Shown here: in pieces, positions 35,627-44,869 of the stretch
How positions within the stretch are numbered: the stretch's first letter is position 1
How the letters are laid out: each line of letters starts with the position of its first letter
Origin: Rhizobium aethiopicum
GTDB lineage: Bacteria; Pseudomonadota; Alphaproteobacteria; Rhizobiales; Rhizobiaceae
Direction: 5' to 3'
Length of the DNA: 64,000 nt
Assembly: GCF_900094625.1 (NCBI RefSeq)
Contig: NZ_FMAJ01000001.1
Location: 1 to 64,000 of the forward strand
The notes under the pieces: generated by a model
The model's database searches: none
What the model saw: only the letters and a program-made list of their open reading frames with translations
Told to the model about the DNA's origin: nothing
Made by a program: the position numbers and the translations under genes

Positions 35627-36556
35627 ATGAAAATTCTGAGGGACGAGGATCTTGACGAGCGCGGGTTGATGGCGGTCGCGATCGATGCGGTGGAAACCGC
35701 GTTTCGCGCCAGGGCCGCCAATCGGCTGATCTCGCCGCCGAGGCATCATGTATCGTTTCCCGATCGAGGCGATCTCGTCTTTACCGTCGGCGGCATCTTT
35801 GGCGACAAGCCGCTCGCGGGTTTTCGCGTCTACGATACATTCGATGGGGTGGAACACACGCAGATAGTCGCCGTTTGGTCGGCCGACGACGCCAGGCTCA
35901 AAGGCATCGTTTTCGGATCGCGCCTCGGCAACCTCAGGACCGGCGCGATCGGAGGGCTCGCCATCCGACATCTCAGCGCGCCAGACGCCAGGGTTGCAGG
36001 CATCATCGGCAGCGGAGCGCAAGCGCGAACCCAACTCGCCGCAGCCGCCGCCGTTCGAAACCTCGAGCATGCCCGCGTTTACAGCCGGGATGAGAAAAAT
36101 TGTGCTGCATTTGCAAGCGAGATGCAGTTCGTCCTTGGGCTTGAGGTGGAGGCTGTCGGCAGCGTCTCAAAAGCGGTTGATGACGCCGACATCGTCATCT
36201 GCGCGACGACGAGCCAAACACCCGTCCTCCATGTGCGGAATTTGAAAGCCGGCGCGCACGTCAATACCGTCGGCCCGAAGACGCTTCACGGGTACGAACT
36301 CGGCCTGGATGTCGCCGATGCCGCAGCGGTGATCGCGACGGATTCTCCCGAACAGGCGCGCGCCTACGCGTCGCCCTTCTTCCTGGCCGGCTCCGCCAGC
36401 GACGGCCGCCTAGCTGACCTCGCTGACATCGTTGCCGGAAAGGCGGCCGGGCGGGGATCATCCGACGAGATAACGCTATTCTGCTCCGTGGGTCTCGCCG
36501 GAACCGAGGTCGTCGTCGCCTCGGCGATCCTCGATAGCTTGTGTGTGTCGGGATAG
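35627..36556 (+). CDS. Ornithine cyclodeaminase/mu-crystallin family protein
   Basis: The 309-residue enzyme has the family Rossmann motif GIIGSGAQARTQL (~residues 125-137) for NAD(P), the SRLGNLRTGAIGGLAI signature and ICATTSQTPV. The family includes ornithine cyclodeaminase, alanine dehydrogenase and ketimine reductases; the exact reaction cannot be assigned, as the key residues of ornithine cyclodeaminase cannot be confirmed by eye. GGGAGG precedes GTG/ATG starts at 35624/35627; I use the ATG. It is single, cytoplasmic. Confidence 0.86.
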   Translation: MKILRDEDLDERGLMAVAIDAVETAFRARAANRLISPPRHHVSFPDRGDLVFTVGGIFGDKPLAGFRVYDTFDGVEHTQIVAVWSADDARLKGIVFGSRLGNLRTGAIGGLAIRHLSAPDARVAGIIGSGAQARTQLAAAAAVRNLEHARVYSRDEKNCAAFASEMQFVLGLEVEAVGSVSKAVDDADIVICATTSQTPVLHVRNLKAGAHVNTVGPKTLHGYELGLDVADAAAVIATDSPEQARAYASPFFLAGSASDGRLADLADIVAGKAAGRGSSDEITLFCSVGLAGTEVVVASAILDSLCVSG

Positions 36557-36858
36557 ATTGGGATTCCGAGCGGCCTTCAAGCCCTTGTCCTCATCCGCTC
36601 ATCGCCAGGGGCGCGCAGGATTCGAGATGAGGGCAGAGAGATCTACGAAGTCAAATGAAAGCGCGGTGTCTTTGCAATTCCTAAGGAGCGTAGCCTATGG
36701 GCGGCAACCCTAAAGGCATGCCGCAGCGTTGCTCCTTGCGTTCCACAGACGGTTGAGCATGTCGTTCGGGGCTCTAAAAGGGACACCTCAGAGCCGGGCT
36801 GTCGCGGGCGTGGCGCGAATAGCGAGAGGTGAAGCTCGCCCGGCGTGAGATCTGGCTC
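36557..36858. other. Intergenic region with possible micro-ORF
   Basis: The only thing seen in these 302 bases is an AAGGAG site 9 bases before ATG 36697, opening a 19-codon frame (MGGNPKGMPQRCSL...). It is too short to call with confidence and is reported as a finding. Confidence 0.4.
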
Positions 36859-37074
36859 CTACCAGTTCCCAGGATCCGCGGTGTGATCGATGCTGGCGAA
36901 TTCATCGGCCTTGTTCCGGTCCAGGTTTATCTCCGTGGTCACCTTCGTCTCGTCGGTGACCGCGTAGCTGTCAGGGACGGGTCCCTTCGAAAGTTCCTGG
37001 TACACGAGCAAGGCGGCCTCCTCGGCGGTATCGGCCTCGATCTCGCGGGTGAGGGTAACGGTGAACTTGTGCAT
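36859..37074 (-). CDS. Small conserved-type hypothetical protein (71 aa)
   Basis: The product begins MHKFTVTLTREIEADTAEEAALLVYQ with alternating beta-strand pattern, then EINLDRNKADEF near the end. It reads like a small alpha/beta domain, without signal or membrane segment. I start at ATG 37074 because the strand pattern begins there; the longer frame is not credible. No family is recognised. Confidence 0.65.
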   Translation of the reverse strand: MHKFTVTLTREIEADTAEEAALLVYQELSKGPVPDSYAVTDETKVTTEINLDRNKADEFASIDHTADPGNW

Positions 37075-37269
37075 GGCTTCGGCCCTTTCGATCGGCGCGC
37101 AGGCGATGCGCAGCTTGCGCAGTCTGACACGAGTTTTGCCGCAAGGACACAAAAAGCGTGTAGCTGAGAATTCGATTCATGCGATGGTTTCAGCTCTTTG
37201 TTTTTTATGGATGTCGCGATGCCCCAGTCGCCGACATTTTTGATGAACGCAGTCGGGGGAGGATAGATC

Positions 37270-37638
37270 ATGTGGCTGAACCAGGTGACCGTTACGATGC
37301 CTGACCTCGACTCGGGCTGGGATTTTTACTGCAGTCTCGGTCTCAAGCCGGTCGTCGACGCCCGTCCGCGGTATGCGCGCTTCGTCTGCCCGGATGGGGA
37401 CAGTACCTTTTCGCTACATCAGGGCGAAGGTGGCGGGGGTGGAACCACAATATATTTCGAGTGCGAGAACCTGAACGAAACCGTCAGCCGTCTCTGCGAG
37501 GCCGGCCTTCACTTCGTGAGTGGTCCTGAGGACAAGAGTTGGCTCTGGCGTGAGGCGGAACTCCTCGATCGCCGGCAACCGTATCATCCTTTATTTTGCC
37601 GGATCCAACCGCGTCTCTCCGCCATGTCGGGTGGGTAA
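37270..37638 (+). pseudogene. VOC/glyoxalase-fold protein, frameshifted near the C-terminus
   Basis: The protein starts MWLNQVTVTMPDLDSGWDFY after GGGGGAGG, with the two beta-alpha-beta-beta-beta modules of the VOC fold. Around 37563-37580 the current frame departs from the family end and stops at 37638. The other frame from about 37570 reads AGNRIILYFAGSNRVSPP, the expected final strand of such proteins. A loss of two bases or gain of one near GAACTCCTCGATCGCC explains it. The gene may be inactive, or this may be a base-calling error. The intact form would probably bind a divalent metal. Confidence 0.65.
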
Positions 37639-37750
37639 AGGCGGCCCGACCGAAACCACTCCGTCGCGGAAATAGCCGCTATGGACTGGAGAAAGAGGGT
37701 TTGCCTCTTATTTGAGTGGGAATTGCAAACCAAGAGGGAAGGCCCGTGCA

Positions 37751-38224
37751 ATGGCAAAGAACACGATCTGCCTATGGTTCAACAAAGACGCTGAGGATGC
37801 CGCCCGCTTTTACGCCGCGACTTTTCCTGACAGCACCGTGGGTGCTGTCATTCGTGCGCCGGGAGATTATCCTGACGGTCAGCAGGGAGATGTACTGGTT
37901 GTTGAATTCACCGTTGCGGGCGTCCCTTGCATCGGTCTGAACGGCGGTCCTGCATTCAAACACAGCGAAGCCTTTTCGTTTCAGATTGCAACCGAGGATC
38001 AGGAAGAAACCGATCGCTACTGGAACGCCATCGTCGGCAATGGCGGCCAGGAAAGCGAGTGCGGCTGGTGCAAGGACAGATGGGGTTTGTCCTGGCAGAT
38101 CACGCCGCGCGTCCTCTCCGAAGCACTCTCGGCCGGTGGTGACCAGGCAAAGCGCGCGTTTGATGCAATGATGACGATGAGAAAGATCGATGTCGCAGCG
38201 ATCGAGGCGGCCCGGCGCGGTTAA
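37751..38224 (+). CDS. VOC-fold PhnB/3-demethylubiquinone methyltransferase-like protein
   Basis: The 157-residue product (start MAKNTICLWFNKDAEDAARFY) has the PhnB-like VOC signature: FYAATFPDS, GQQGDVLVVEFTVAG, ALNGG-like GLNGGPAFKHSEAFSF, and WGLSWQITPRVL. These proteins are often annotated as 3-demethylubiquinone-9 3-methyltransferase, but no methyltransferase domain is present and the function is unproven. GAAGG lies upstream of the ATG. It follows the frameshifted VOC gene by 112 bases. Confidence 0.85.
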   Translation: MAKNTICLWFNKDAEDAARFYAATFPDSTVGAVIRAPGDYPDGQQGDVLVVEFTVAGVPCIGLNGGPAFKHSEAFSFQIATEDQEETDRYWNAIVGNGGQESECGWCKDRWGLSWQITPRVLSEALSAGGDQAKRAFDAMMTMRKIDVAAIEAARRG

Positions 38225-38260
38225 GGCGTCATCGGTCCGAAGCCGATTGATGTCAGGCTG

Positions 38261-38662
38261 TCAGAACCAGAGATCGCGAACGCAGCGTCCGTCGGAGGGA
38301 CGGTCTTCTAACGTGTCCAATCCGTCGAAATGATCGATGGGCAGATCGGCGACGAGCTCCGGCGGCGCAAGCCGAATGTGGACGGCCATGCGCCGGCGGC
38401 CATCCTCTTGCAGGCGCAGACCACGCCAGCTCAAGACGCAGGCGCAGGATGGGCAGAACAAAATTCCGAGAGAGGAGGTCTCTCTGCCGGAGCGGGTATA
38501 GGAGGCGGTGCGGCCGGTGAGGGTGATCCGCTCTCCCTCGTAATCATAGGCCCAGAGGGTGCCGTAGCGTCGGCAGAGGGTGCAGTTGCAGGCGGTGATC
38601 GATCCCGGATCGCCATCAAGCGTCCAGCTTGCCTTGCCGCAATGACATGAGCCCGTCAGCAT
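38261..38662 (-). CDS. GFA family (glutathione-dependent formaldehyde-activating-like) zinc protein
   Basis: The 133-residue protein has the CENP-V/GFA zinc-binding cysteines: CHCG at residues ~6-9, CNCTLC at ~25-30 and CPSCAC at ~70-75. This pattern binds one structural and one catalytic zinc. The true activity of most GFA proteins is uncertain. It is convergent with the VOC gene and read away from the ABC exporter. Confidence 0.88.
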   Translation of the reverse strand: MLTGSCHCGKASWTLDGDPGSITACNCTLCRRYGTLWAYDYEGERITLTGRTASYTRSGRETSSLGILFCPSCACVLSWRGLRLQEDGRRRMAVHIRLAPPELVADLPIDHFDGLDTLEDRPSDGRCVRDLWF

Positions 38663-38847
38663 GACCGCCCGTTCAATCCAGTTCCCTGTTCGACGATCGC
38701 ATCCTGCCGTAATCGCGCCATCACCGCAATTGCCGCTCCTAGCGATCTATTCCGAAGTTTCTAGTTGCGATTGTACCTCGAAGGTGGTCCCATGCGACCC
38801 TGCGTAGCTGAGTCCACGCCTCTTCCCGATATTGATCCGAGCGGCCC

Positions 38848-40728
38848 ATGTCGATTTCCGATGCGATCTACCGTCCATTCGAAACCTGGATCCGGCCGCT
38901 CGACATTCCCTACCGGCCGCTGCCGTCGAAGGGGCCTGTGGCCGTTCTTCTGCACTTCATCTCGATGTTTCGAGGCGTTCTGATCGCGCTTGCACTTGCC
39001 TCCATGGTATTCGAGGTGATCAACTTGACGATCGTCTGGGGACTTTCGGTCATAGTCGATGGCGTGACGCAACGGGGCGCTCCTGCCTTCCTGCGCGATG
39101 AATGGCTGTTCTTGACCATTCTCGGCTTCCTGATCTTTCCGATCATGCCAATCGTGTCCTTCATGCTCAATACGCTGAGCTCGCATACGCTCGGCATCGG
39201 CATGCCGGCTGCCATTCAGTGGCAGGGTCATAAGGCTGTCGAGCGGCAGGACCTTGCCTTCTTCCATGAACTCTACGCCGGCCAGGTTTCCTCACGACTG
39301 CAGCAGGTCTCTTCCGCCGTGCAGCAGCAGATCCTCGCCGCGTTCCAGTCCATCCCACGTTTCCTGATGCAGTTGGTGGGCTCCACGATCCTGCTGGGCG
39401 CGCTCGCGTGGCAGCTTGCCCTGCCTGTCGTCATCTGGATCGTGCTCAATGTTTTATTCACCGCCAGGATCGTGCCGATCTTCGTCGAGCGCTCGCGTCG
39501 TACCGCCAAGCAGCGCAGTCTGGTCGCCGGCGCCATCACCGATCTCTATACCAACATGCAGACGATCAAGCAGTTTGCGGCTGAAGATAGCGAGGCAGGC
39601 GCGATCCGCCGCATCATAGGAAAGGCCGTGCAGACGCAGCACAGCGAACAGCGCATCTATCGCTCATCGGAATTGACGGTCGTGGTTTTCAACACGCTGC
39701 TGTGGCTGACCATGCTGGCGATCGGATTTTCGGGCCTCGTCAAAGGCTTTCTCACTGTCGGCGAATTCGTCGGCGCGGTCTACATTCTCAACCGGTTATC
39801 GTCGCAGATCTTCGTCTTCCTGCAGATGGGCCAACAGATATTCCAGGCGATCGGCACGATCAAGGATGCCATGCCTGTTATGACGACGCCGCCCACCATC
39901 ACCGACGCGGCGGATGCCAAGGACCTCGTGGTCGAGCGTGGTGAAATCCGTTTCGAGAATGTCCGCTTCGCCTACAAGTCTGGCAAGCCTGTCATCGATA
40001 ATCTCTCGCTCACGGTCCGGCCCGGCGAGAAGGTGGGCCTGGTCGGCCTTTCCGGGGCAGGCAAGACCACGCTCGCAAATCTGCTCTTGCGTTTCTACGA
40101 CATAAAGCACGGCGCCATCCTCATCGACGGGCGGGATATCCGCGCGGTGACGCAGGCAAGCCTTCGCCGCGCCATCGGCGTCATCGCGCAGGACGTCGCG
40201 CTGCTGCACCGTTCGGTTGGCGACAATATCCGTTACGGCCGGCCGGAGGCGACGAAGGACGAGATCGAAGAGGTGGCGAAAATGGCACGCGCCGATGCCT
40301 TCATTGCGGATCTATCGGACGGCGAGGGCCGCAAAGGTTATGAGGCCTTCGTCGGAGACCGCGGCATCAAACTTTCCGGCGGCCAGCGGCAGCGGGTGGC
40401 GATCGCCCGCGTTCTCTTGAAGGACGCGCCGATCCTGGTGCTCGACGAGGCGACCTCGGCACTCGACAGCGAATCCGAAGCCGCCATCCAGGAAAGGCTG
40501 AACCTCGTCATGGAGGGAAAGACGGTGATCGCCATTGCCCACCGCCTCTCGACCATTGCCAGAATGGACAGGATCCTCGTGCTCGACCACGGACACATCG
40601 TGGAAGAAGGCAGGCCGGACGAGCTCGTCGAACGGGACGGGCTGTTTGCCCGCCTGTGGAAGCGGCAAACCGGCGGCTTCATTCCCGAGGATATCGAGGA
40701 GGCCTTGCCGGGCTCGCCTGTGGATTGA
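38848..40728 (+). CDS. ABC exporter, fused membrane and ATPase domains (MsbA-like)
   Basis: The 626-residue half-transporter has six membrane helices in residues ~35-340 and a C-terminal ATPase with Walker A GLSGAGKTT (~residues 406-414), signature LSGGQRQR, Walker B ILVLDEATSALD and H-loop AHRLST. It would act as a homodimer exporting lipids, drugs or other hydrophobic molecules. The start ATG 38848 has a weak ribosome site. The next gene (40824) is 95 bases away in the same direction and may be co-transcribed. Confidence 0.92.
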   Translation: MSISDAIYRPFETWIRPLDIPYRPLPSKGPVAVLLHFISMFRGVLIALALASMVFEVINLTIVWGLSVIVDGVTQRGAPAFLRDEWLFLTILGFLIFPIMPIVSFMLNTLSSHTLGIGMPAAIQWQGHKAVERQDLAFFHELYAGQVSSRLQQVSSAVQQQILAAFQSIPRFLMQLVGSTILLGALAWQLALPVVIWIVLNVLFTARIVPIFVERSRRTAKQRSLVAGAITDLYTNMQTIKQFAAEDSEAGAIRRIIGKAVQTQHSEQRIYRSSELTVVVFNTLLWLTMLAIGFSGLVKGFLTVGEFVGAVYILNRLSSQIFVFLQMGQQIFQAIGTIKDAMPVMTTPPTITDAADAKDLVVERGEIRFENVRFAYKSGKPVIDNLSLTVRPGEKVGLVGLSGAGKTTLANLLLRFYDIKHGAILIDGRDIRAVTQASLRRAIGVIAQDVALLHRSVGDNIRYGRPEATKDEIEEVAKMARADAFIADLSDGEGRKGYEAFVGDRGIKLSGGQRQRVAIARVLLKDAPILVLDEATSALDSESEAAIQERLNLVMEGKTVIAIAHRLSTIARMDRILVLDHGHIVEEGRPDELVERDGLFARLWKRQTGGFIPEDIEEALPGSPVD

Positions 40729-40823
40729 TGGTGCATTTTGCCGCGGCAGATTGAGCAAGGCCGGCGCCACTTGACGAGAGCGGCGGCGCTCCTGCCTATG
40801 GCCTCCAAGGCAATTGGGGCAAG

Positions 40824-41427
40824 GTGGTCATCGTGAATCCGTCGGGCGGCTCGGGTATGCGCGACCGCGACGTCACGATCCGTCGTATTCTGAAGGTCAA
40901 TCATGCGGGCGAATTCGGCGCCATCAGGATCTATGGCGCCCAGATCCTGATGGCACGGCGGCTGTTCCCCGACATCGTCCCGGCGCTGGAGGAGATGCGT
41001 GAGGACGAGATCTCCCATTGCCGCCTTTTTCGCGAGGCGATGCCCGCAAGGAGCGCCAGGCCGTGTCGCGTCATGGCCTTCTGGAGTCTCGGCGGTTTCG
41101 TGCTCGGCATGCTCACGGCGCTTGGCGGGCGCGACATGATTTGGATATGCGCGGAGGCGGTGGAAAGCACGGTTCATCGCCATCTCGAAGATCAACTAAG
41201 CCTTCCTTAAAGAGCGCGATCCCGAGCTTCACGTGCTCATCGCGTCGATTCAGAAAGAGGAGCTGTCGCATCTACAGAAAGCCGAGGACAGCCAGAAGAG
41301 GCGGGGCGTGCGTCGCGCTTTGCTCCTGCCCGTCGTCGGCGCCCTGACGGACCTGATGATCTGGCTCTCCACCTGGGGAGATTCGAGCTGGATGCGCGCC
41401 GAGATGGCACGTGCGGGGAAGGAATAG
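40824..41427 (+). pseudogene. Coq7-like di-iron hydroxylase, split by a one-base insertion
   Basis: The first frame (40824-41210) reads the di-iron protein start: RILKVNHAGEFGAIRIYG, EDEISHCRLF (ExxH) and ESTVHRHLEDQL, then stops. From 41200 a frame shifted by one base continues with AFLKERDPELHVLIASIQKEELSHLQKAED (split here) to 41427, supplying the second EExxH. An extra A at about 41198 explains the break (CAACTAAGCC versus CAACTAGCC). All ligands of a demethoxyubiquinone-hydroxylase-type enzyme would be restored by removing it. It is either a fresh pseudogene or a sequencing error. GTG 40824 or ATG 40857 could be the start. Confidence 0.75.
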
Positions 41428-41499
41428 ATTTGGCTGGGAATTTCAGATGAAGCTAATGGCGTCAGAGGAGACCGGTCGGTGGGCATCGATCCCTCGTGC

Positions 41500-42294
41500 C
41501 TATTCCACAAGCCCGAAGATCGGGCCATAGCCGCCATGCCAGGACCAGTCGTTGCGGCCCATTGCCGGATAGTAAAGCCCGACACCTCGCCCGCCATCGA
41601 GAAACAAGGCGTCGGGGCATTGCAGCCGGTCGCGGAAGAGCCGTGCGAAAGCATGGAAATTGACGCCGTCTTCGCTGATTGCGAAGCGAACCACGCCGTC
41701 CGTGCAGACCCCGACCCCGCTTCGGCGGGTTCGGTCTGTCGAGCCGGGGATGAAGATCGGGTTCAGCGTGCCGGCGATGACGAGCATCGGGCCGGACTGC
41801 GTGGCGAACTGCACCTTTGGGGAACGCCTCAGAAATTCATCGGTCGGAAGTATGCCGGCACCCGCTTCACCAAGGAAAAACACGCCGTTCGGCTTCTTGT
41901 AGAAATTCGGGACCTGACCGGCGGAGCCTCCGGCCCCTGCGGTATTGGCGGGTTTCAATTCCCTGGTGTTTTCGACATACAGTCCCATCGGCGAAAAATC
42001 GGCCCGATACATTCCGGCATTGACGGCCAGGGCCAGCGTTTTCCCCTCGGCGCGAAGGGCTTCGGCGAGGTTTGGAAAGGTGCGGTATGGTTCGCCATCA
42101 GCGCCCTTCCAGAACAGGCGCAGGTCGGCTTTTCCCGCCTCCAGCGTGCAGACGACGTAGGTCGCCTCCTCGAACGTTTCCTCATCGCACGGCTCGGCAT
42201 GCGCTTGACGCAGGGATGTCGTCATTACTGCCAGCATCATGACCGCGGCGAGCACGCATGGCTTGAGATAAGTCATCGCTGCCAGGGTGGTCAT
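41500..42294 (-). CDS. Secreted phosphodiester glycosidase family (NAGPA/DUF2233) protein
   Basis: The 264-residue protein has a signal segment (VLAAVMMLAVMTTSLRQAHA) and then the NAGPA-like fold with VNAGMYRADFSPMGLYVEN, ATQSGPMLV, VGVCTDGVVRFAIS and PDALFLDGGRG. The family includes the uncovering enzyme of lysosomal mannose-6-phosphate tags; bacterial members probably cleave sugar-phosphodiester bonds in the periplasm or outside. The start at 42294 is uncertain as no ribosome site is clear; M7 at 42276 is an alternative. Confidence 0.85.
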   Translation of the reverse strand: MTTLAAMTYLKPCVLAAVMMLAVMTTSLRQAHAEPCDEETFEEATYVVCTLEAGKADLRLFWKGADGEPYRTFPNLAEALRAEGKTLALAVNAGMYRADFSPMGLYVENTRELKPANTAGAGGSAGQVPNFYKKPNGVFFLGEAGAGILPTDEFLRRSPKVQFATQSGPMLVIAGTLNPIFIPGSTDRTRRSGVGVCTDGVVRFAISEDGVNFHAFARLFRDRLQCPDALFLDGGRGVGLYYPAMGRNDWSWHGGYGPIFGLVE

Positions 42295-42552
42295 GATGTG
42301 TCAAATTCCTATAGTGCAGCTGGAAGCCCAGCTTTGTCACCGCATCGGCGGTGCCCAGAATAGGAATTTTTGCAGGCACAGCAATGATGTCGGCTGCGGT
42401 AAATTCGACGTTTTTGGGAAGCCGCAGAGGTCGTCCGGCCTTCATTCCGCGGGAACAACATCATTGGCTCCGCGTCTTCCGGCGGCAGAGGATGTCCAGC
42501 CAGCCGGGTGAGGGCCGATCAGCCTCAGCAGCCGCAAGACACAAACATTAAT

Positions 42553-42726
42553 CTACCAGGCGGTGCGGGCGGTGCCGAGTGCTGTCGTGTGAGAGGATGT
42601 GACGTAGGCGACGTAGGCCTTGAGCGACACGACGCAGTTTCCGGGATAGCTGAGTTTGTGCAACGTCAAGTGTTTCAGCAACGCCTCGGCATCGCGCTTT
42701 TCGGTTAGCGGAAATGTCATCGTCAT
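42553..42726 (-). CDS. Small unrecognised protein (57 aa)
   Basis: A 57-codon frame starts MTMTFPLTEKRDAEALLKHL with GGAG seven bases upstream and ends GTARTAW. The sequence has a convincing helix-strand pattern (EALLKHLTLHKLSYPGNCVV, SLKAYVAYVTSS). Downstream on plus coordinates is an AT-rich stretch 42760-42850 suited to its promoter. No family recognised. Confidence 0.5.
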   Translation of the reverse strand: MTMTFPLTEKRDAEALLKHLTLHKLSYPGNCVVSLKAYVAYVTSSHTTALGTARTAW

Positions 42727-42962
42727 GCGAGTTCTCCAACGAACAGACCGAGCATCTGGAGAAGTAATGTTTAAATTCTTTTGCGCCGCAACAAGAAAAT
42801 TTTAATAATAAAATTAAAATCGATTAGCTCTAGGCGGTGACTTTTTAAAATCGTTTGAAATGCTTTGGTACGGCTCCGCCGAAAGCGGAGCCGAAACGCT
42901 GCAAACGATGGAACTGATAGGGACACCGCAGCTGCTGAAAAGGCGATTGCCGGGTTGTGAGA

Positions 42963-43187
42963 TCAAGCAGGCGGGCTGACGGCAGGCGCCCGTCTTCCGT
43001 TGCGGGCCGCACAATTCCTGAGCCGCAGCCCATTGAGCCTGATGAAGCCTTCGGCATCATGATGATCATAGGCGATGGAACTTTCCTCGAAGGTGACGAG
43101 GTCGGCGCTATAGACCGAGCAGGGCGAGGTGCGGGAGATGACCGAGGCGCTTCCCTTGTAGAGCCTGACCGTCATCGTGACGGGCAT
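42963..43187 (-). pseudogene. argG: C-terminal fragment of argininosuccinate synthase
   Basis: The minus-strand frame reads [19 protein letters not shown] and [19 protein letters not shown], the characteristic C-terminal end of ArgG. About 70 residues remain and the remaining ~80% of the gene is absent; the homology stops at about 43187 where plus-strand lrp homology starts. It cannot encode an active enzyme, so a full argG must exist elsewhere. Confidence 0.75.
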
Positions 43188-43592
43188 ATTTCGAATGTCG
43201 AGCTGGCAAAAGAGGTGGGGCTGTCGCCTTCGCCCTGCCTGCGCCGCGTGCGCCTTTTGGAAGAGGCCGGAATCATCGATCGCTACGTCGCCGTACTGGA
43301 TCCGGCAAAGGTTGGGGCGGGGCTGACGGTTTTTGCCCGCGTGTGGTTCAAGACCCAGGATGCCGGGGTCACGCTGCGTTTCGCCGAAGCCGTCAAACGG
43401 TTTCCCGAGGTGATGGAATGCTACCTGACGACGGGAGAATGTGATGCGGTGCTACGGATCGTCACGGCCGATCTGCACAGCTACTGGCGCTTTCAGGCCG
43501 ACCACCTGACGCGTATTCCAAGCGTCCTCAGCGTCAAGACCGATGTGCCGATGGAAACGCTGAAGCGAAGCTTCGAACTGCCGTTGCGATGA
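43170..43592 (+). pseudogene. Lrp/AsnC family regulator, 5'-truncated
   Basis: Homology starts at [20 protein letters not shown], the second half of the Lrp helix-turn-helix, and continues through the RAM effector domain ([28 protein letters not shown]) to a normal end. The first ~20 residues (LDxxDxxIL helix) are lost. The reading frame is open upstream only because it runs through the antisense of the argG fragment. A fusion product could be made but would lack helix 1. Confidence 0.75.
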
Positions 43593-43720
43593 GCGTCGCT
43601 TATCCGTGCCTTCCCAAGGATCAGTCTAGCGTGGCGCGGTGGCCAGCCCGGTCCTTTGAGGCAGAGCCGGCATGACGCCTCCTGCGCGACCAGGCGCTGT
43701 TTACATCTGGTGGTGCTTGC

Positions 43721-44719
43721 CTACGCGGTCCTCATCCTGCGCAGGCGTGTTACGCACCACTGCCATAGCGGCGCAACAATGTAGCCGACGGCCGGGATGG
43801 TCGCGAGCCCGAGGAGAATGCCGACGAGACCCGATCCGGCGGCCTGGACCAGCCAGGACACGACGCCGCCAACCGCGGGCATTGCATGCGCGGCGCGTTC
43901 CCCGGCATCGTGAAGAAGATGGCTCAGCCAGGCAAAGCCGAAGCTTTCGGCGCCGTGTACCATAATACCGCCGCCGACCCAGATCATCGCCGCCGTCCCG
44001 ATGAGGCCGAGCACCTTGAGAAGGTACGGCATGCCCTGCACCAGCCCACGCCCGAACATGCGAAGGAACGTGCCTCCCGAAGTGGGGGAGGAGCGCTGGG
44101 CAAGCCAGAGGCCGAAATCGTCCGCCTTCACGATCAAGGCGACGACGCCGTAGACGGCGGCCGTAATCACAATGCCGACCAGGGCGAGAACCAGCGCCTG
44201 CATCGCCAGACCGGACTCGGAGAGGGAGCCGAGGGTGATCGCCATGATCTCGGCCGAAAGGATGAAATCGGTTCTGATGGCGCTCGCCACCTTTTCGTCC
44301 TCAAAGGTCTTGGGATCGACGCTAATCGTCTCGAGCGCGTCCTCGTGGGCATGGGCGGCGTGCGGCACCACAAGTTCGTAGACCTTTTCGGCGCCTTCGT
44401 AGCAGAGGTAGAGCCCACCCAGCATGAGCAGTGGCGTTACGGCCTGCGGCAGGAGAAGGCTGAGGAGGAGCGCGGCCGGCAGGAGGAACAGAAGCTTGTT
44501 CTTGAGAGAGCCGACGGCGATCTTCCCGATGATCGGCAGTTCGCGCGCCGCCGACAGGCCGGTCACATAACGCGGCGTGACGGCCGCGTCGTCGATCACA
44601 ACACCGGCCGCTTTGGCGCCGGCTCTACCCGCCTGGGCAACCACGTCGTCCAGAGAAGCGGCGGCCGCCTTTGCAAGCGCGGCGACATCGTCAAGGAGGG
44701 CAATCAGGCCGACACTCAC
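43721..44719 (-). CDS. DUF808 family integral membrane protein
   Basis: The 332-residue protein starts (GTG 44719, MSVGLIALLDDVAALAKAAAASLDDV) with the diagnostic DUF808 N-terminus and has several membrane helices, including LLFLLPAALLLSLLLP. The conserved GLYLCYEGAEKVYELVVPH and DFILSAEIMAITLG segments are present. DUF808 proteins (YedI-like) have no established function. GAGG precedes the GTG; an upstream TTG at 44725 is less likely. Confidence 0.87.
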   Translation of the reverse strand: MSVGLIALLDDVAALAKAAAASLDDVVAQAGRAGAKAAGVVIDDAAVTPRYVTGLSAARELPIIGKIAVGSLKNKLLFLLPAALLLSLLLPQAVTPLLMLGGLYLCYEGAEKVYELVVPHAAHAHEDALETISVDPKTFEDEKVASAIRTDFILSAEIMAITLGSLSESGLAMQALVLALVGIVITAAVYGVVALIVKADDFGLWLAQRSSPTSGGTFLRMFGRGLVQGMPYLLKVLGLIGTAAMIWVGGGIMVHGAESFGFAWLSHLLHDAGERAAHAMPAVGGVVSWLVQAAGSGLVGILLGLATIPAVGYIVAPLWQWCVTRLRRMRTA

Positions 44720-44869
44720 AAGCAAACCTCATAATCTACGGACAACGGATGGCGACAATATCCAATCGGGTGGCCGCCGCAATGGGGCGCCTTACAAATG
44801 GTTGTGCGGCGGATCGAAATGTCAGGGCGGATCAGCCATGGCCTTGGTAGCGGGCGCGCGCAGATCTAG

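Noticed and set aside
42957..43170. N-terminal ~70 residues of the open frame running into the Lrp fragment
   Set aside because: This part is the reverse complement of the ArgG tail, not an Lrp N-terminus, so it was not used as a start.
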